A stretch of DNA of 64,000 nucleotides from contig NZ_BLLN01000005.1 of assembly GCF_011170125.1 (NCBI RefSeq), positions 806,001-870,000 of the forward strand, written 5' to 3'. A program made the position numbers and the translations under genes. This document shows positions 52,005-60,305 of this stretch, one piece after another. Within the stretch, counting starts at the first letter, position 1, and each line of letters starts with the position of its first letter. The notes under the pieces are model-generated. The model was not told the origin of the DNA. It worked only from the letters and a program-made list of their open reading frames with translations, and searched no databases. The DNA comes from Streptomyces diastaticus subsp. diastaticus (lineage in GTDB: Bacteria > Actinomycetota > Actinomycetes > Streptomycetales > Streptomycetaceae).

Positions 52005-52336
52005 GCCGGGCTCCCCGGGCCGGTCGCGCCCGTCCGAGGTGACTCCGCGTCACGTCCGGGCGGGCCCGCCCCGCGCGGCGCGCGATCCGCCGCGACCCCG
52101 AACCGGCACCACCATCACGGACAAAAGGGGCATTGGGCTTCATAAGCATCAAATACCGCGCCGGTGGACGTCGTTGGAATCGCCCCGTGAGCAGCGTCAT
52201 AGCCGTCACGGTCCGTGGCACCCACCACCAGGCGGGGCGCAACGCCCACCGAGCCCGGCAAGATCACGAGTCTACGGAGGGTGACCACCCCCGGAACAAA
52301 GGATCAAGAAAGCGACTTCCAGGGCGCCGCTGATGC
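52005..52336. other. Gene-free upstream part of the M23 peptidase leader
   Basis: 330 bases, less G+C-rich than the surroundings around 52120-52160 (runs of A and T such as CATAAGCATCAAATA). It may hold further promoters for the peptidase gene. I see no coding frame. Confidence 0.5.
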
Positions 52337-52366
52337 TTGTTCACGGGAGTCGCGCTCGTCTACGGT
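52337..52366 (+). promoter_or_regulatory. Candidate promoter of the M23 peptidase gene
   Basis: -35 TTGTTC (52337-52342), 18-base spacer, -10 TACGGT (52361-52366). The start of transcription would fall near 52373, just before the riboswitch. Confidence 0.55.
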
Positions 52367-52387
52367 CACCGTCATTCCGGATGGACC

Positions 52388-52576
52388 GCCGAATCCTGCC
52401 GCCGTCCGGTATCCGCACATCGACCCTTCCACGGCAGGAGCGGGGGACCCAGGTAAGCCGCCGGAACCGGAGCAGCGCACCGCGCACGCCACCGGCCCCG
52501 GCTAGGGGTGAAGCCGCGCCACACGGCGCGGCCGGGCATCTCCAGCCCGAACCCGACAGCTCACCTCGCAGGCGCC
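52388..52576 (+). promoter_or_regulatory. ydaO/yuaA-type c-di-AMP riboswitch
   Basis: The leader of the peptidase gene has the conserved blocks of this class in order: a helix TCCTGCCG / CGGCAGGA (52394-52401, 52432-52439), GGGGGACCCAGGT (52442-52454), GGGGTGAAGCC (52505-52515), and the end block CCCGA-ACCCGACAGC-TCACCTCGCAGGCGCC (52546-52576). In actinobacteria it sits before cell-wall hydrolase genes and lowers expression when c-di-AMP is high. Its last helix ends next to the GGAGAGGAA ribosome site, so either early termination or occlusion could be used. Confidence 0.88.
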
Positions 52577-52590
52577 GGAGAGGAACCTTC

Positions 52591-53535
52591 ATGCCCGCCA
52601 AGGGGAAGCACCGCCGTACCAGGACCATGCGCATAGCCCGCACGCTGGCCGTCGCCGGCTCCGGCAGCGCAGCTCTGGCCCTGCCGCTGATGGGCGCCGC
52701 AGGCGCACACGCCGCCGAGAAGTCGGCGCCGGAGTCCGTCTCCGTCCAGCACGCCGTCGCCGCCGCTCAGCAGCAGGCGCCGAAGAGCGCCGCCGACGAC
52801 ACCAAGACCTACGAGGTCGTCGCGGGCGACTACCTGGCCAGGATCGCCGACGCGCAGAACGTCGACGGCGGCTGGGAGCAGCTCTACCAGGACAACCGCG
52901 AGGTCGTCGGCTCGAACCCGAACCTCATCATCCCGGGCATGACGCTCTCGGTGGACGGCACCGCCGCCGAGGCCCCGAAGTCCGCCCCGGCCAAGCCGCA
53001 GAGCGCGCCGAAGCAGGCCGCCCCGAAGGCCGGCACCAGCACCTCCGCCGCGAAGAAGACCGAGACCGCGCCGAAGCCGGCCGCCCCGGCGAAGCCGGAG
53101 GCCGAGCAGGCCGAGCAGCCCGCCGCCTCCTCCGGCTGGAACCGCCCGGTCGACGCCTCCCCGTCCACCGCCTACCGCGCCTCCGGCGGCAGCTGGTCCT
53201 CCGGTTACCACACCGGTGTCGACTTCTCCGCCTCCTCGGGCACCTCCGTCAAGGCCATCGGGGCGGGCACCGTCGTCTCCGCCGGCTGGAGCGGCTCGTA
53301 CGGCAACGAGGTCGTCATCCAGCACGCCGACGGCAAGTACTCCCAGTACGCCCACCTGTCGTCGCTCTCGGTCTCGTCCGGCCAGACCGTCACGGGCGGC
53401 CAGCAGATCGGCCTCTCCGGCTCGACCGGCAACTCCACCGGCCCGCACCTCCACTTCGAGGTCCGCACCGGCCCGAGCTACGGCTCGGACATCGACCCGC
53501 TGGCCTACCTGCGCGGTCACGGCGTCTCCGTCTGA
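52591..53535 (+). CDS. Secreted LysM-M23 peptidoglycan endopeptidase
   Basis: 314 residues from ATG 52591 with GGAGAGGAA upstream. Signal peptide to about residue 43 (basic head KGKHRRTRTMR, cut after AHA). A LysM domain at about 70-118 (YEVVAGDYLARIADAQNVDGGWEQLYQDN, PNLIIPGMTLSV), then an Ala/Pro/Lys linker, then M23 peptidase at about 205-310 with zinc ligands in GYHTGVDFSAS and GPHLHFEVRTG. It cleaves peptide cross-links in the wall. Control by c-di-AMP is expected from the leader. Confidence 0.95.
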   Translation: MPAKGKHRRTRTMRIARTLAVAGSGSAALALPLMGAAGAHAAEKSAPESVSVQHAVAAAQQQAPKSAADDTKTYEVVAGDYLARIADAQNVDGGWEQLYQDNREVVGSNPNLIIPGMTLSVDGTAAEAPKSAPAKPQSAPKQAAPKAGTSTSAAKKTETAPKPAAPAKPEAEQAEQPAASSGWNRPVDASPSTAYRASGGSWSSGYHTGVDFSASSGTSVKAIGAGTVVSAGWSGSYGNEVVIQHADGKYSQYAHLSSLSVSSGQTVTGGQQIGLSGSTGNSTGPHLHFEVRTGPSYGSDIDPLAYLRGHGVSV

Positions 53536-53904
53536 CGCACCCCCGGCACCGCCGGGTTCTCCTCACCACCGGCCGGGGCCGGACCGGGGCACACACCGCC
53601 CCGTCCGGCCCCGGCCGCGCGCGTGGCCCTGGCACCGTCCCGCGCTCCGCAGCGCACCGGCGGCGCGGCGCCGGCGTCCTTCGGCCGCCGCCCCGGGCGG
53701 GCTGTTCCGGCCGCCTCCGGAACGGACCCGGCGACCACGGGAAGGACTGTGCCTCAAGGGAGTTGGGGCCCCGGGGAGGGACTGACGGTGCCGGGTGGGC
53801 GTGCCATCATGAGGGCGTCGCGCGGCTCGGACCCTGCCGTACCGCTGGCGTGCGGCGCGATCAACCGCGAGCGTGCGGGCCGGAGCGTCTGGAATGGGTG
53901 AAGC
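53536..53904. other. Gene-free interval between M23 peptidase and VOC genes
   Basis: 369 bases. It begins with a strong hairpin (53570-53617). The rest is ordinary G+C-rich DNA that should contain the promoter of the VOC gene; I see no clear -10/-35 pair. Confidence 0.5.
53570..53617 (+). terminator. Terminator of the M23 peptidase gene
   Basis: Arms starting CGGCCGGGGCCGGAC and ending GTCCGGCCCCGGCCG, extended by a GGGG/CCCC pair after a one-base bulge; 9-base loop. 35 bases after the stop. Confidence 0.8.
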
Positions 53905-54261
53905 GTGGAAATCCTGGGGACCACACTGCGGATCTGCGTCGAGGATCTGGAGGCCGCGGTGCCGTTCTACGAGCGGCTGGCGGGCAGCCGGGCGATGCGG
54001 CACCAGCAGGGCGGCGTCTCCGTCGCCGCCGTCGGCTGCTTCCTGCTGATGAGCGGCCCCAAGGCCGACCTGGACGTGCTGCGGAAGGTCGCCGCGACCA
54101 TCGCCGTGGCCGACGTGGAGAAGACCGGCCAGGTCCTCGCCGCCTCCGGCGCCGCCGTGATCGCGGGCCCGGTGGCGACGCCGGCCGGGCGCACCCTGGT
54201 CGCGATGCACCCGGACGGCTCGGTCTTCGAGTACGCGGACCGGCTCGGCGCCTCCGCCTGA
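53905..54261 (+). CDS. VOC (glyoxalase/bleomycin resistance-like) family protein
   Basis: 118 residues from GTG 53905. The beta-alpha-beta-beta-beta units show as LGTTLRICVEDLEAAVPFYERLAG and IAVADVEKTGQVLAASGAAVIAGPVATPAGRTLVAMHPDGSVFEY. The late Glu (SVFEY) is the usual metal ligand; other ligand positions are less clear, so it may be a binding protein. It ends seven bases from the truncated DUF5107 remnant. Confidence 0.88.
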   Translation: MEILGTTLRICVEDLEAAVPFYERLAGSRAMRHQQGGVSVAAVGCFLLMSGPKADLDVLRKVAATIAVADVEKTGQVLAASGAAVIAGPVATPAGRTLVAMHPDGSVFEYADRLGASA

Positions 54262-54268
54262 CCTCCCC

Positions 54269-54667
54269 TCAGCCGTTCGCCTCCGGCCGCATCCGGAAGT
54301 CGTAGGCGGCGGGCAGGGGTTCGTCGCGGTGGAGGAGTTCGCGGCCGGTGGGTTTGTGCAGCAGCGAGTGGACGCGTCCGCCGAGGCCGGGCAGGACGGT
54401 GGCGCGGAGCCGGCTGTTCTCCAGGACGAGGGTGGGCAGGGTGGTGGGGACGCGACGGCGTTCGTGGCCGTCGAGGACCCGGGTGGGCAGCAGCGAGGTC
54501 AGCGGGGCGCGGGTGAGGCCGCGCGCCATCTCCGGAGGCAGGCCGGGGACGGTGGCCGGGTCGACGACGTGGGTCTCGTCGAGCGGACGCAACGGGGCCA
54601 GCGGGTTGGCCGCGCCCAGGGGTGCGGCGGGCAGGGTCAGGCGGTCGTGCCGGATCGTGGTCGCCAA
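54269..54667 (-). pseudogene. Truncated DUF5107 protein (N-terminal remnant, 132 residues)
   Basis: ATG 54667. The sequence matches the start of Streptomyces DUF5107 proteins: IRHDRLTLPAAPLGAANPLAPLRPLDETH, MARGLTRAPLTSLLPTRVLDG and RLRATVLPGLGGRVHSLLHKPTGRELLHR. Full-length members, from memory, are many hundreds of residues with a galactose-mutarotase-like domain followed by TPR-like repeats. Here the match ends at about residue 115, followed by an unrelated tail and a stop. The 3' bulk is absent; the VOC gene follows immediately. A deletion remnant is likely. Confidence 0.72.
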
Positions 54668-54764
54668 GGCGTACTCCCCTCACCGGGGCGGTCCTTCGCG
54701 CCCCTCGCGCCATGGAACCCTCTGACCGGGTGCGGTGGCCAGGGGGGCGTCCGGGAAGGGGGGA

Positions 54765-55370
54765 TCAGCCGGCCGGACCGCGCATCTCCTGGGTGAGGGC
54801 CCAGCGTTCGTGGTCGCGCCAGGCGCCGTCGATGAGGAGGAAGTCGGGCGAGAACCCTTCGAGACGGAACCCGGCGCGGCGGGCGAGGGCGATCGAGGGG
54901 GCGTTGCCGGGCTGGACGTTGATCTCCAGCCGGTGCAGGCCGAGGGTGTCCATGGTGTGGGCGACGACCAGGCCGAGGGCCTCGCTCATCAGTCCGCGCC
55001 CCTCGCAGCCGGCGAAGGCGCCGTAGCCGAGGGCACCGCAGCGGAAGGCGCCGCCGACGATGTTGTTGACGGCGACGTACCCGGCGAGGGCTCCCGTGGC
55101 ACGTTCGTGGACGAGGTAGCCGGCCCGGTCGTCGTCGTGGACGAGGCGGCCCGCCCAGACGGCGTAGGCCCGGGCGTCGGTGGGCGGGAAGAGCCACGGG
55201 CGGTGCAGCTCACGGCTCTCCCGGGCGCGGGCGGTGAACTCCGGTCCGTCGGCGAGGGTGACGGGACGCAGGGTGGTGCGCGGCCCTTCGGCGACGGGCG
55301 CCGGGGTGGACGCCGCGCCGCCGGGGCCGGGGTCCGTGGTGCCGTCCTCGGTGGCGGCGTTCCTGTCCAT
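54765..55370 (-). CDS. GNAT family N-acetyltransferase (RimJ/RimL type)
   Basis: 201 residues from ATG 55370 (GAGGAG 10 bases upstream). Residues about 30-195 form the GNAT fold: TLRPVTLADGPEFTARARESRELHRPWLFPP, ALGYGAFAGCEGRGLMSEALGLVVAHTMDTLGLHRLEINVQPGNAPSIALARRAGFRLEGFSPDFLLIDGAWRDHERWAL. The acetyl-CoA loop appears as CEGRGLMSEA, and the HRLEI and NAPSIALARRAGF strands fix the RimJ/RimL branch. It acetylates an N-terminus or small molecule. Confidence 0.93.
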   Translation of the reverse strand: MDRNAATEDGTTDPGPGGAASTPAPVAEGPRTTLRPVTLADGPEFTARARESRELHRPWLFPPTDARAYAVWAGRLVHDDDRAGYLVHERATGALAGYVAVNNIVGGAFRCGALGYGAFAGCEGRGLMSEALGLVVAHTMDTLGLHRLEINVQPGNAPSIALARRAGFRLEGFSPDFLLIDGAWRDHERWALTQEMRGPAG

Positions 55371-55858
55371 GCGGGTCGCTCTCCTCTGCCGTAGGTCTCG
55401 GTCGCCTCCCGTCAGCATCGCCGAGCCGGGCGGTGCCCGCACCGTGAGAACCGCGGGAGGTCCGTGGGGCGAGGCCTGTCCCGGGGGGCCGGTGCGTGCT
55501 CTCGGCGCACCGGCCGAAAGTCCTCGTGGCGGAGTCACCCGGGCCCTCGGCCGGTGCGGTGAGGCCGCGTGCGGGGCGCCGTGGGCGCCGTGCGGGAGGT
55601 GACGCCCCCCGGCACCGTGCTACCACCCCGGGGCCGGTGCACGGTGGCGGTGACGCCCGCCCATCGCGGCTGCGGCGCCAGGGCCCGGCAGCCGTACGGA
55701 CGCGGCTACCGGATCGTCCTCGGCTCCGACACCACCGCCACCGGGGACGAGCCCCGCCAGGAGCGCGAACTCCTCGTGCCGCGCGAGAAGTCCGCTGAAG
55801 CCGGAGCACCGAGGAGAGCACGGAACCGCCGCCACCCGGCCGGTGGGCGCCCCCGCCG
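55371..55858. other. Gene-free interval with a hairpin
   Basis: About 490 bases between the GNAT start and the stop of the S66 peptidase gene. It contains the hairpin at 55487-55515. Frames on both strands (for example around 55620-55835) show no family resemblance I can name and no good start signals, so I call none of them a gene. Confidence 0.45.
55487..55515. terminator. Hairpin in the GNAT-S66 interval
   Basis: GGCCGGTGCG / CGCACCGGCC, 10-bp perfect stem with a 9-base loop. Far (over 340 bases) from the stop at 55859, so it may be a terminator of an unseen transcript or a simple structural element. Confidence 0.45.
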
Positions 55859-56797
55859 TCAGGCGAGCGCCGGTACGTCCAGGGTCAGCGTGCCCGCCTC
55901 GGTGTCCAGTTCGGCCGGGACACCGAACGGCATGGTCAGCGCCCCCTCACCGTGCCCGAACCCGAACTCCTCGGCCACCGGCACCCCGAGCGGCCCGAGC
56001 CGGTCGCGCAGCACGGCCCGCACCTCCTCGTAGGGGCCGCACTCCTCCCAGGAGCCGAGGACGAGTCCCCTCACCCCGTCGAGCCAGCGGGCACGCAGCA
56101 ACTGGGTGAGGACGCGGTCGAGGCGGTACGCCTCCTCACCGATGTCCTCGATCAGCAGCAGCCCGCCCGAGGCGGCCGGGCGGGCGTGCGGCAGGCCCAG
56201 TTCGGCGGCGAGGAGACTGACGCAGCCGCCGAGCGTCACTCCCCGCGCCCGGCCGGGGACGAGGACGCGACCGGTGGCGGAGGCGAGGACGCGCACCGAC
56301 TCGGGGTCGAAGAGAGTCGCGCGCAGATGCTCCTGGGCCGCCCGGCTCTTGAGGAAGCCGACGGTCGCCGGCATGGGGGCGTGCAGCGTCGCCAGACCGA
56401 GGCGGACCGCGAACTGCTCGTGCAGGGCGGTGATGTCGCTGTAGCCGACGAAGGGCTTGGGGCGCGCGGCGCGCATCGCCTCCCAGTCCAGCAGGTCGGC
56501 CATCCGCTGGCAGCCGTAGCCGCCCCGGGCGCAGAACACGGCGTCGACCGACGGGTCGCACCAGGCGGCCTGGAGGTCGGCGGCACGGTCGGCGTCCTCG
56601 CCCGCGAGGTAGGGGAAGCCGGTATGCCGGTCGAGCACGTGCGGGGCGGCCACCGGGTCCAGTCCCCAGCCGCGCAGCAGGTCGAGTCCGCTCTCCAGCC
56701 CCTCCTCGGGCACCGGACCGGCGGGGGCCACCACGGCGACCCGGGCGCCGGGGGCGAGCCGGGGCGGACGGACGAGCGGACGGACGGGCTGGGACAA
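55859..56797 (-). CDS. S66 family LD-carboxypeptidase
   Basis: 312 residues from TTG 56797 (GGGAGAG upstream). Class-I-glutaminase-like fold with the S66 triad: Ser120 in FVGYSDITAL, a Glu in LLLIEDIGEEAYRLDRVL, and a late His in FGFGHGEGALTMPFG. LAPGARVAVVAPAGP and FCARGGYGCQRM are also typical. These enzymes remove the terminal D-Ala from murein tetrapeptides during wall recycling. No signal peptide, so cytosolic. Confidence 0.93.
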   Translation of the reverse strand: MSQPVRPLVRPPRLAPGARVAVVAPAGPVPEEGLESGLDLLRGWGLDPVAAPHVLDRHTGFPYLAGEDADRAADLQAAWCDPSVDAVFCARGGYGCQRMADLLDWEAMRAARPKPFVGYSDITALHEQFAVRLGLATLHAPMPATVGFLKSRAAQEHLRATLFDPESVRVLASATGRVLVPGRARGVTLGGCVSLLAAELGLPHARPAASGGLLLIEDIGEEAYRLDRVLTQLLRARWLDGVRGLVLGSWEECGPYEEVRAVLRDRLGPLGVPVAEEFGFGHGEGALTMPFGVPAELDTEAGTLTLDVPALA

Positions 56798-56897
56798 GGG
56801 AACTCTCCCGGGGTGTCGACGGGGCGGGCCGCCGCCCCGGGCGGGGTGGCGGCCCGATGGCCGGGGCGGGCGCGGCAGGCCACGCCCGGCGCCGGTG

Positions 56898-58886
56898 TCA
56901 GTGCTGGAACTCCAGCTCCGGCACGTCGGCGGTGAACCCGAACACCTCGGCGTAGAGAGCCAGTTCCGCCTCGGCCGCGCGGACCATCGTGTCGGCGCGG
57001 CGGAAACCGTGACCCTCGCCCTCGAAGGTGAGGTAGGCGTGCGGGACTCCCCGGCCGGCGATCCGCTCCAGCAGGCGGCGGCTCTGCGCGGGCGGGCAGA
57101 TGACGTCGTCGAGCCCCTGGAGGAGGAGGAAGGGCGCGGTGATCCGGTCGGCGTGTTCGGCCGGGGAGCGCTCGGTGTACCGCTCGGGGACCTCGGCGAG
57201 CGGGCCGATCAGCGACTCCAGATAGTGCGACTCCAGGTCGTGGGTCTCGCCGGTGGCCCAGCCCGCGAGGTCGAGCACCGGATAGATGACGGTGGCGCAG
57301 GCGTAGACGTCGGTCTGGGCGATCGAGGCCGCCGCCGTCCAGCCACCGGCGCTGCCGCCCCGGACGGCGAGGCGTTGCGGGTCCGCGCTGCCCTCGGCGG
57401 CCAGTGCCTCGGCGACCGCCGCGCAGTCCTCCACGTCGACCACGCCCCACTGCTCGCGCAGGCGGTTGCGGTAGGCGCGGCCGTAGCCGGTGGAGCCCCC
57501 GTGGTTGACCTCGACGACGCCGATGCCGCGCGAGGTGAGGTACGCGACGCCCAGGTCGAGGACGGCGGCCGAACGCCCGGTGGGCCCGCCGTGCACGGAC
57601 ACGACGTACGGCGGCAGTTCGCCCTCGGGGCCGTGCCGGTCGGGATGGCGCGGCTGGTAGACGGTGGCGTGGATCTCGCGTCCGCCGGGGCCGGTGAAGA
57701 CCCGTTCCTCTGGGTGCGGGAGGTAGGCCGGGTCGACCACGTCGGTGTGGCGCTCGGCGACGGCCCTGGCCCGTCCGGTGACGGTGTCCAGCTCGACGAT
57801 CTCGTAGCCGCTGCACGGCCCCGCGGCGATTCCGGTGACCCGGCTGCCGCGCACGTCGAGGGAGGGGGCCCAGTCGTTCCACGGTCCGGCGGCGTCGCAG
57901 ATCTCCCCGGCGTCGGGGTCGAGGATGCCGAGCCGGTTGCTGCCCCGGCCGTGCACGACGGCGACGAGGCCGTTCTCCATCGGGGCGAACCAGCGCTGGC
58001 CGACCCGCCACAGGGGCCCGCCGAACTCCTCCTCGCGCGGGCAGAGCGGCTTGGCCTCACCGGTCGCGGGGTCGACGCGGTGCAGGTTCCACCAGCCGCT
58101 GCGGTCGGTGGCGGCGATCAGGGAGCCGTCGGAAGCCCACTCGGCCTGGGCGACGGACTCCTCCGGGCCGCCGATCAGGGTGCGGACGCCGGTGAACGGC
58201 CCCCGCGCGGTCACCTCGGCCATCTTCAGCTCGGTACCGTCCCACGGCATACGCGGGTGGTCCCAGGCGATCCACACGGCGCGCTGCCCGTCGGGGGACA
58301 GCTTGGGGCCGGTGACGAACCGGTGCCGGCCGGTGTCGAGTTCGCGGACCGCCTGGCGGTTCTCGGCGGCGCTGCCGTCGAGCGGGACGGCGGCCGGGAC
58401 GCGGCGCACGTCGCCGGGCCCCTCACCGGTGAACTCCTCCAGGACGCACCAGACCTCGCCCTGCGCCGCGTGCACCACCGGGTCGGCCCAGCGCAGTCCG
58501 CCGCCGACCGCCGAGACCGGGGTGAGCGGGGTGAGCGGGCGCGGCTCGGCGCCGGGCCGGTCGGGCTCGTAGGCGTAGAGCCGCTGGTCGTCGAAGTGGG
58601 CGAAGACGATGAGGGGTCCGTCGGGTCCGGGCGCCCCGGCCCAGGCCAGGCCGCCGTACTCGACGACGCGGGTGCGGACGTTCCACGGCGCGGGGAGCGC
58701 GGACTCCTCCGCGCCGTCGGGGCGGCGGCGCACCAGGGTGCGGCGGCCGCCCTCGCCGGGACGGGGCGCGGTCCACCACAGGTCGTCCCCGACGTGGGTG
58801 ACGAACTCGGGCCGGCCGTCGTGGGCGGCGGTGAGGCGGGCGTCGATGGGCGAGGGCCAGGCACCGTACGGCTCGGGCGTGCTCAT
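56898..58886 (-). CDS. S9 family prolyl oligopeptidase-type peptidase
   Basis: 662 residues from ATG 58886. A beta-propeller (about 20-400; KLSPDGQRAVWIAWDHP, EWASDGSLIAATDRSGWWNLHRVDPATG) precedes an alpha/beta hydrolase domain with Ser in VRGGSAGGWTAA, Asp in LQGLDDVICPP and His in GEGHGFRRADT. The HGGPTGRSAAV oxyanion region is present. It cleaves short peptides, often after Pro, in the cytosol. It lies between S66 and M20 genes, all leftward. Confidence 0.94.
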   Translation of the reverse strand: MSTPEPYGAWPSPIDARLTAAHDGRPEFVTHVGDDLWWTAPRPGEGGRRTLVRRRPDGAEESALPAPWNVRTRVVEYGGLAWAGAPGPDGPLIVFAHFDDQRLYAYEPDRPGAEPRPLTPLTPVSAVGGGLRWADPVVHAAQGEVWCVLEEFTGEGPGDVRRVPAAVPLDGSAAENRQAVRELDTGRHRFVTGPKLSPDGQRAVWIAWDHPRMPWDGTELKMAEVTARGPFTGVRTLIGGPEESVAQAEWASDGSLIAATDRSGWWNLHRVDPATGEAKPLCPREEEFGGPLWRVGQRWFAPMENGLVAVVHGRGSNRLGILDPDAGEICDAAGPWNDWAPSLDVRGSRVTGIAAGPCSGYEIVELDTVTGRARAVAERHTDVVDPAYLPHPEERVFTGPGGREIHATVYQPRHPDRHGPEGELPPYVVSVHGGPTGRSAAVLDLGVAYLTSRGIGVVEVNHGGSTGYGRAYRNRLREQWGVVDVEDCAAVAEALAAEGSADPQRLAVRGGSAGGWTAAASIAQTDVYACATVIYPVLDLAGWATGETHDLESHYLESLIGPLAEVPERYTERSPAEHADRITAPFLLLQGLDDVICPPAQSRRLLERIAGRGVPHAYLTFEGEGHGFRRADTMVRAAEAELALYAEVFGFTADVPELEFQH

Positions 58887-58949
58887 GGGGTCTTCCAACT
58901 CCTCGTTCGGCGGCGGCCCGCCCCGCTCCGTCGCGGGGCGGGCCCGGGG

Positions 58950-60305
58950 TCAGGCGCTGCGCAGGAACCGGTCGAGTACGCGGACGCCGAAGTGCAGGGC
59001 CTCGACGGGCACGCGCTCGTCCACGCCGTGGAAGAGCGCCTGGTAGTCGAAGCCGGGCGGCAGCTTCAGCGGGGAGAAGCCGTAGCCGGTGATGCCGAGC
59101 CGGGAGAACTGCTTGGCGTCGGTGCCACCGGACATGCAGTACGGCACGGCGCGGGCGCCCGGGGCGAACTCCTCGACGGCCTCGCGCATCAGGGCGAAGG
59201 TCGGCGAGTCGACGGGCGCGGTCAGCGCCGTCTCCCGGTGGTGGAACCGCCAGTCGACGTCGGGTCCGGTCAGCTCGTCCAGAGTGGCCCGGAACTCGTC
59301 CTCTCCGCCGGGCACGAAGCGGCCGTCGATCATGGCGGTGGCCTCGCCGGGGATGACGTTGACCTTGTAACCGGCGTTCAGCATGGTGGGGTTGGAGCTG
59401 TTGCGGACGGTCGCCTCGACCAGGGAGGCGGCCGGGCCGAGCTTGCCGAGGAGCACGTCGACGTCGAAGCCCTCGGCGCCCGGGTCGGCGTCGATGCCGT
59501 AGAGGTCGGCGAGTTCCGTGAGGGCGGCCCGGACCGTCGGGGAGAGGCGGACCGGCCATTCGTGGTTGCCGATGCGGGCGACGGCGGCGGCGAGGCGGCT
59601 GACCGCGTTGGCGCGGTTGACCTTCGAGCCGTGCCCGGCGCGGCCGCGCGCGGTCAGTTCGAGCCAGCCGGTGCCGCGTTCGCCCGCCGCGATGGGGTAG
59701 ATCTCGCGACCGGCGCCGTCGTGGAAGGTGAAGGCGCCGGACTCGCTGATGCCCTCGGTACATCCCTCGAAGAGGGGCGCGTGGCGTTCGGCGAGGAACT
59801 CCGACCCGTCCTCGGCGCTGGCCTCCTCGTCGGCGGTGAAGGCGATGACGATGTCCCGGCGGGGGCGCACGCCGGCGCGGGCCCAGGAGCGGGCCAGCGC
59901 GAGGATCATCGCGTCCATGTTCTTCATGTCGACCGCGCCGCGCCCCCAGACGACGCCGTCCTCGACCTCGCCGGAGAAGGGGTGCCTCGTCCAGTCCTCT
60001 GCCTGGGCCGGGACCACGTCGAGGTGGCCGTGGACGAGGAGGGCGTCGGCGGTGGGGTCGGTGCCGGCGATGCGGGCGACGACGTTGCCGCGGCCGGGGG
60101 TGCGCTCGAGGATCACCGGGTCGAGTCCGGCACCGGCGAGCCGCTCGGCGGCGTACTCCGCGGCCGGGCGTTCGCGGCAGTCGCCGCCGCCCCGGTTGGT
60201 GGTGTCGATGCGGATCAGCTCGGAGGTGTAGGTGACGACCTCCTCCAGGGCCTCGGCGTCGACGCCGGTGGTGGTCGTCGGTGCGGGGGCGGGCTGCTCA
60301 GCCAT
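58950..60305 (-). CDS. M20 family metallopeptidase
   Basis: 451 residues from ATG 60305, overlapping the M55 stop by eight bases. Metal ligands lie in LLVHGHLDVVPA (His, Asp), WGRGAVDMKNMDAM (Asp), FTADEEASAEDGSEFL (Glu pair), a later Asp in MIDGRFVPGG and a C-terminal His in LFHGVDERVPVEAL. The GHGSKVNRANAVSRLA dimerisation segment is present. M20 enzymes cleave dipeptides or N-acyl amino acids. Coupled to the D-aminopeptidase gene. Confidence 0.94.
   Translation of the reverse strand: MAEQPAPAPTTTTGVDAEALEEVVTYTSELIRIDTTNRGGGDCRERPAAEYAAERLAGAGLDPVILERTPGRGNVVARIAGTDPTADALLVHGHLDVVPAQAEDWTRHPFSGEVEDGVVWGRGAVDMKNMDAMILALARSWARAGVRPRRDIVIAFTADEEASAEDGSEFLAERHAPLFEGCTEGISESGAFTFHDGAGREIYPIAAGERGTGWLELTARGRAGHGSKVNRANAVSRLAAAVARIGNHEWPVRLSPTVRAALTELADLYGIDADPGAEGFDVDVLLGKLGPAASLVEATVRNSSNPTMLNAGYKVNVIPGEATAMIDGRFVPGGEDEFRATLDELTGPDVDWRFHHRETALTAPVDSPTFALMREAVEEFAPGARAVPYCMSGGTDAKQFSRLGITGYGFSPLKLPPGFDYQALFHGVDERVPVEALHFGVRVLDRFLRSA

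Noticed and set aside
55569..56033. Rightward frame with segment YGRGYRIVLGSDTT
   Set aside because: No family match, weak start and overlap with the S66 gene; coding status cannot be supported.
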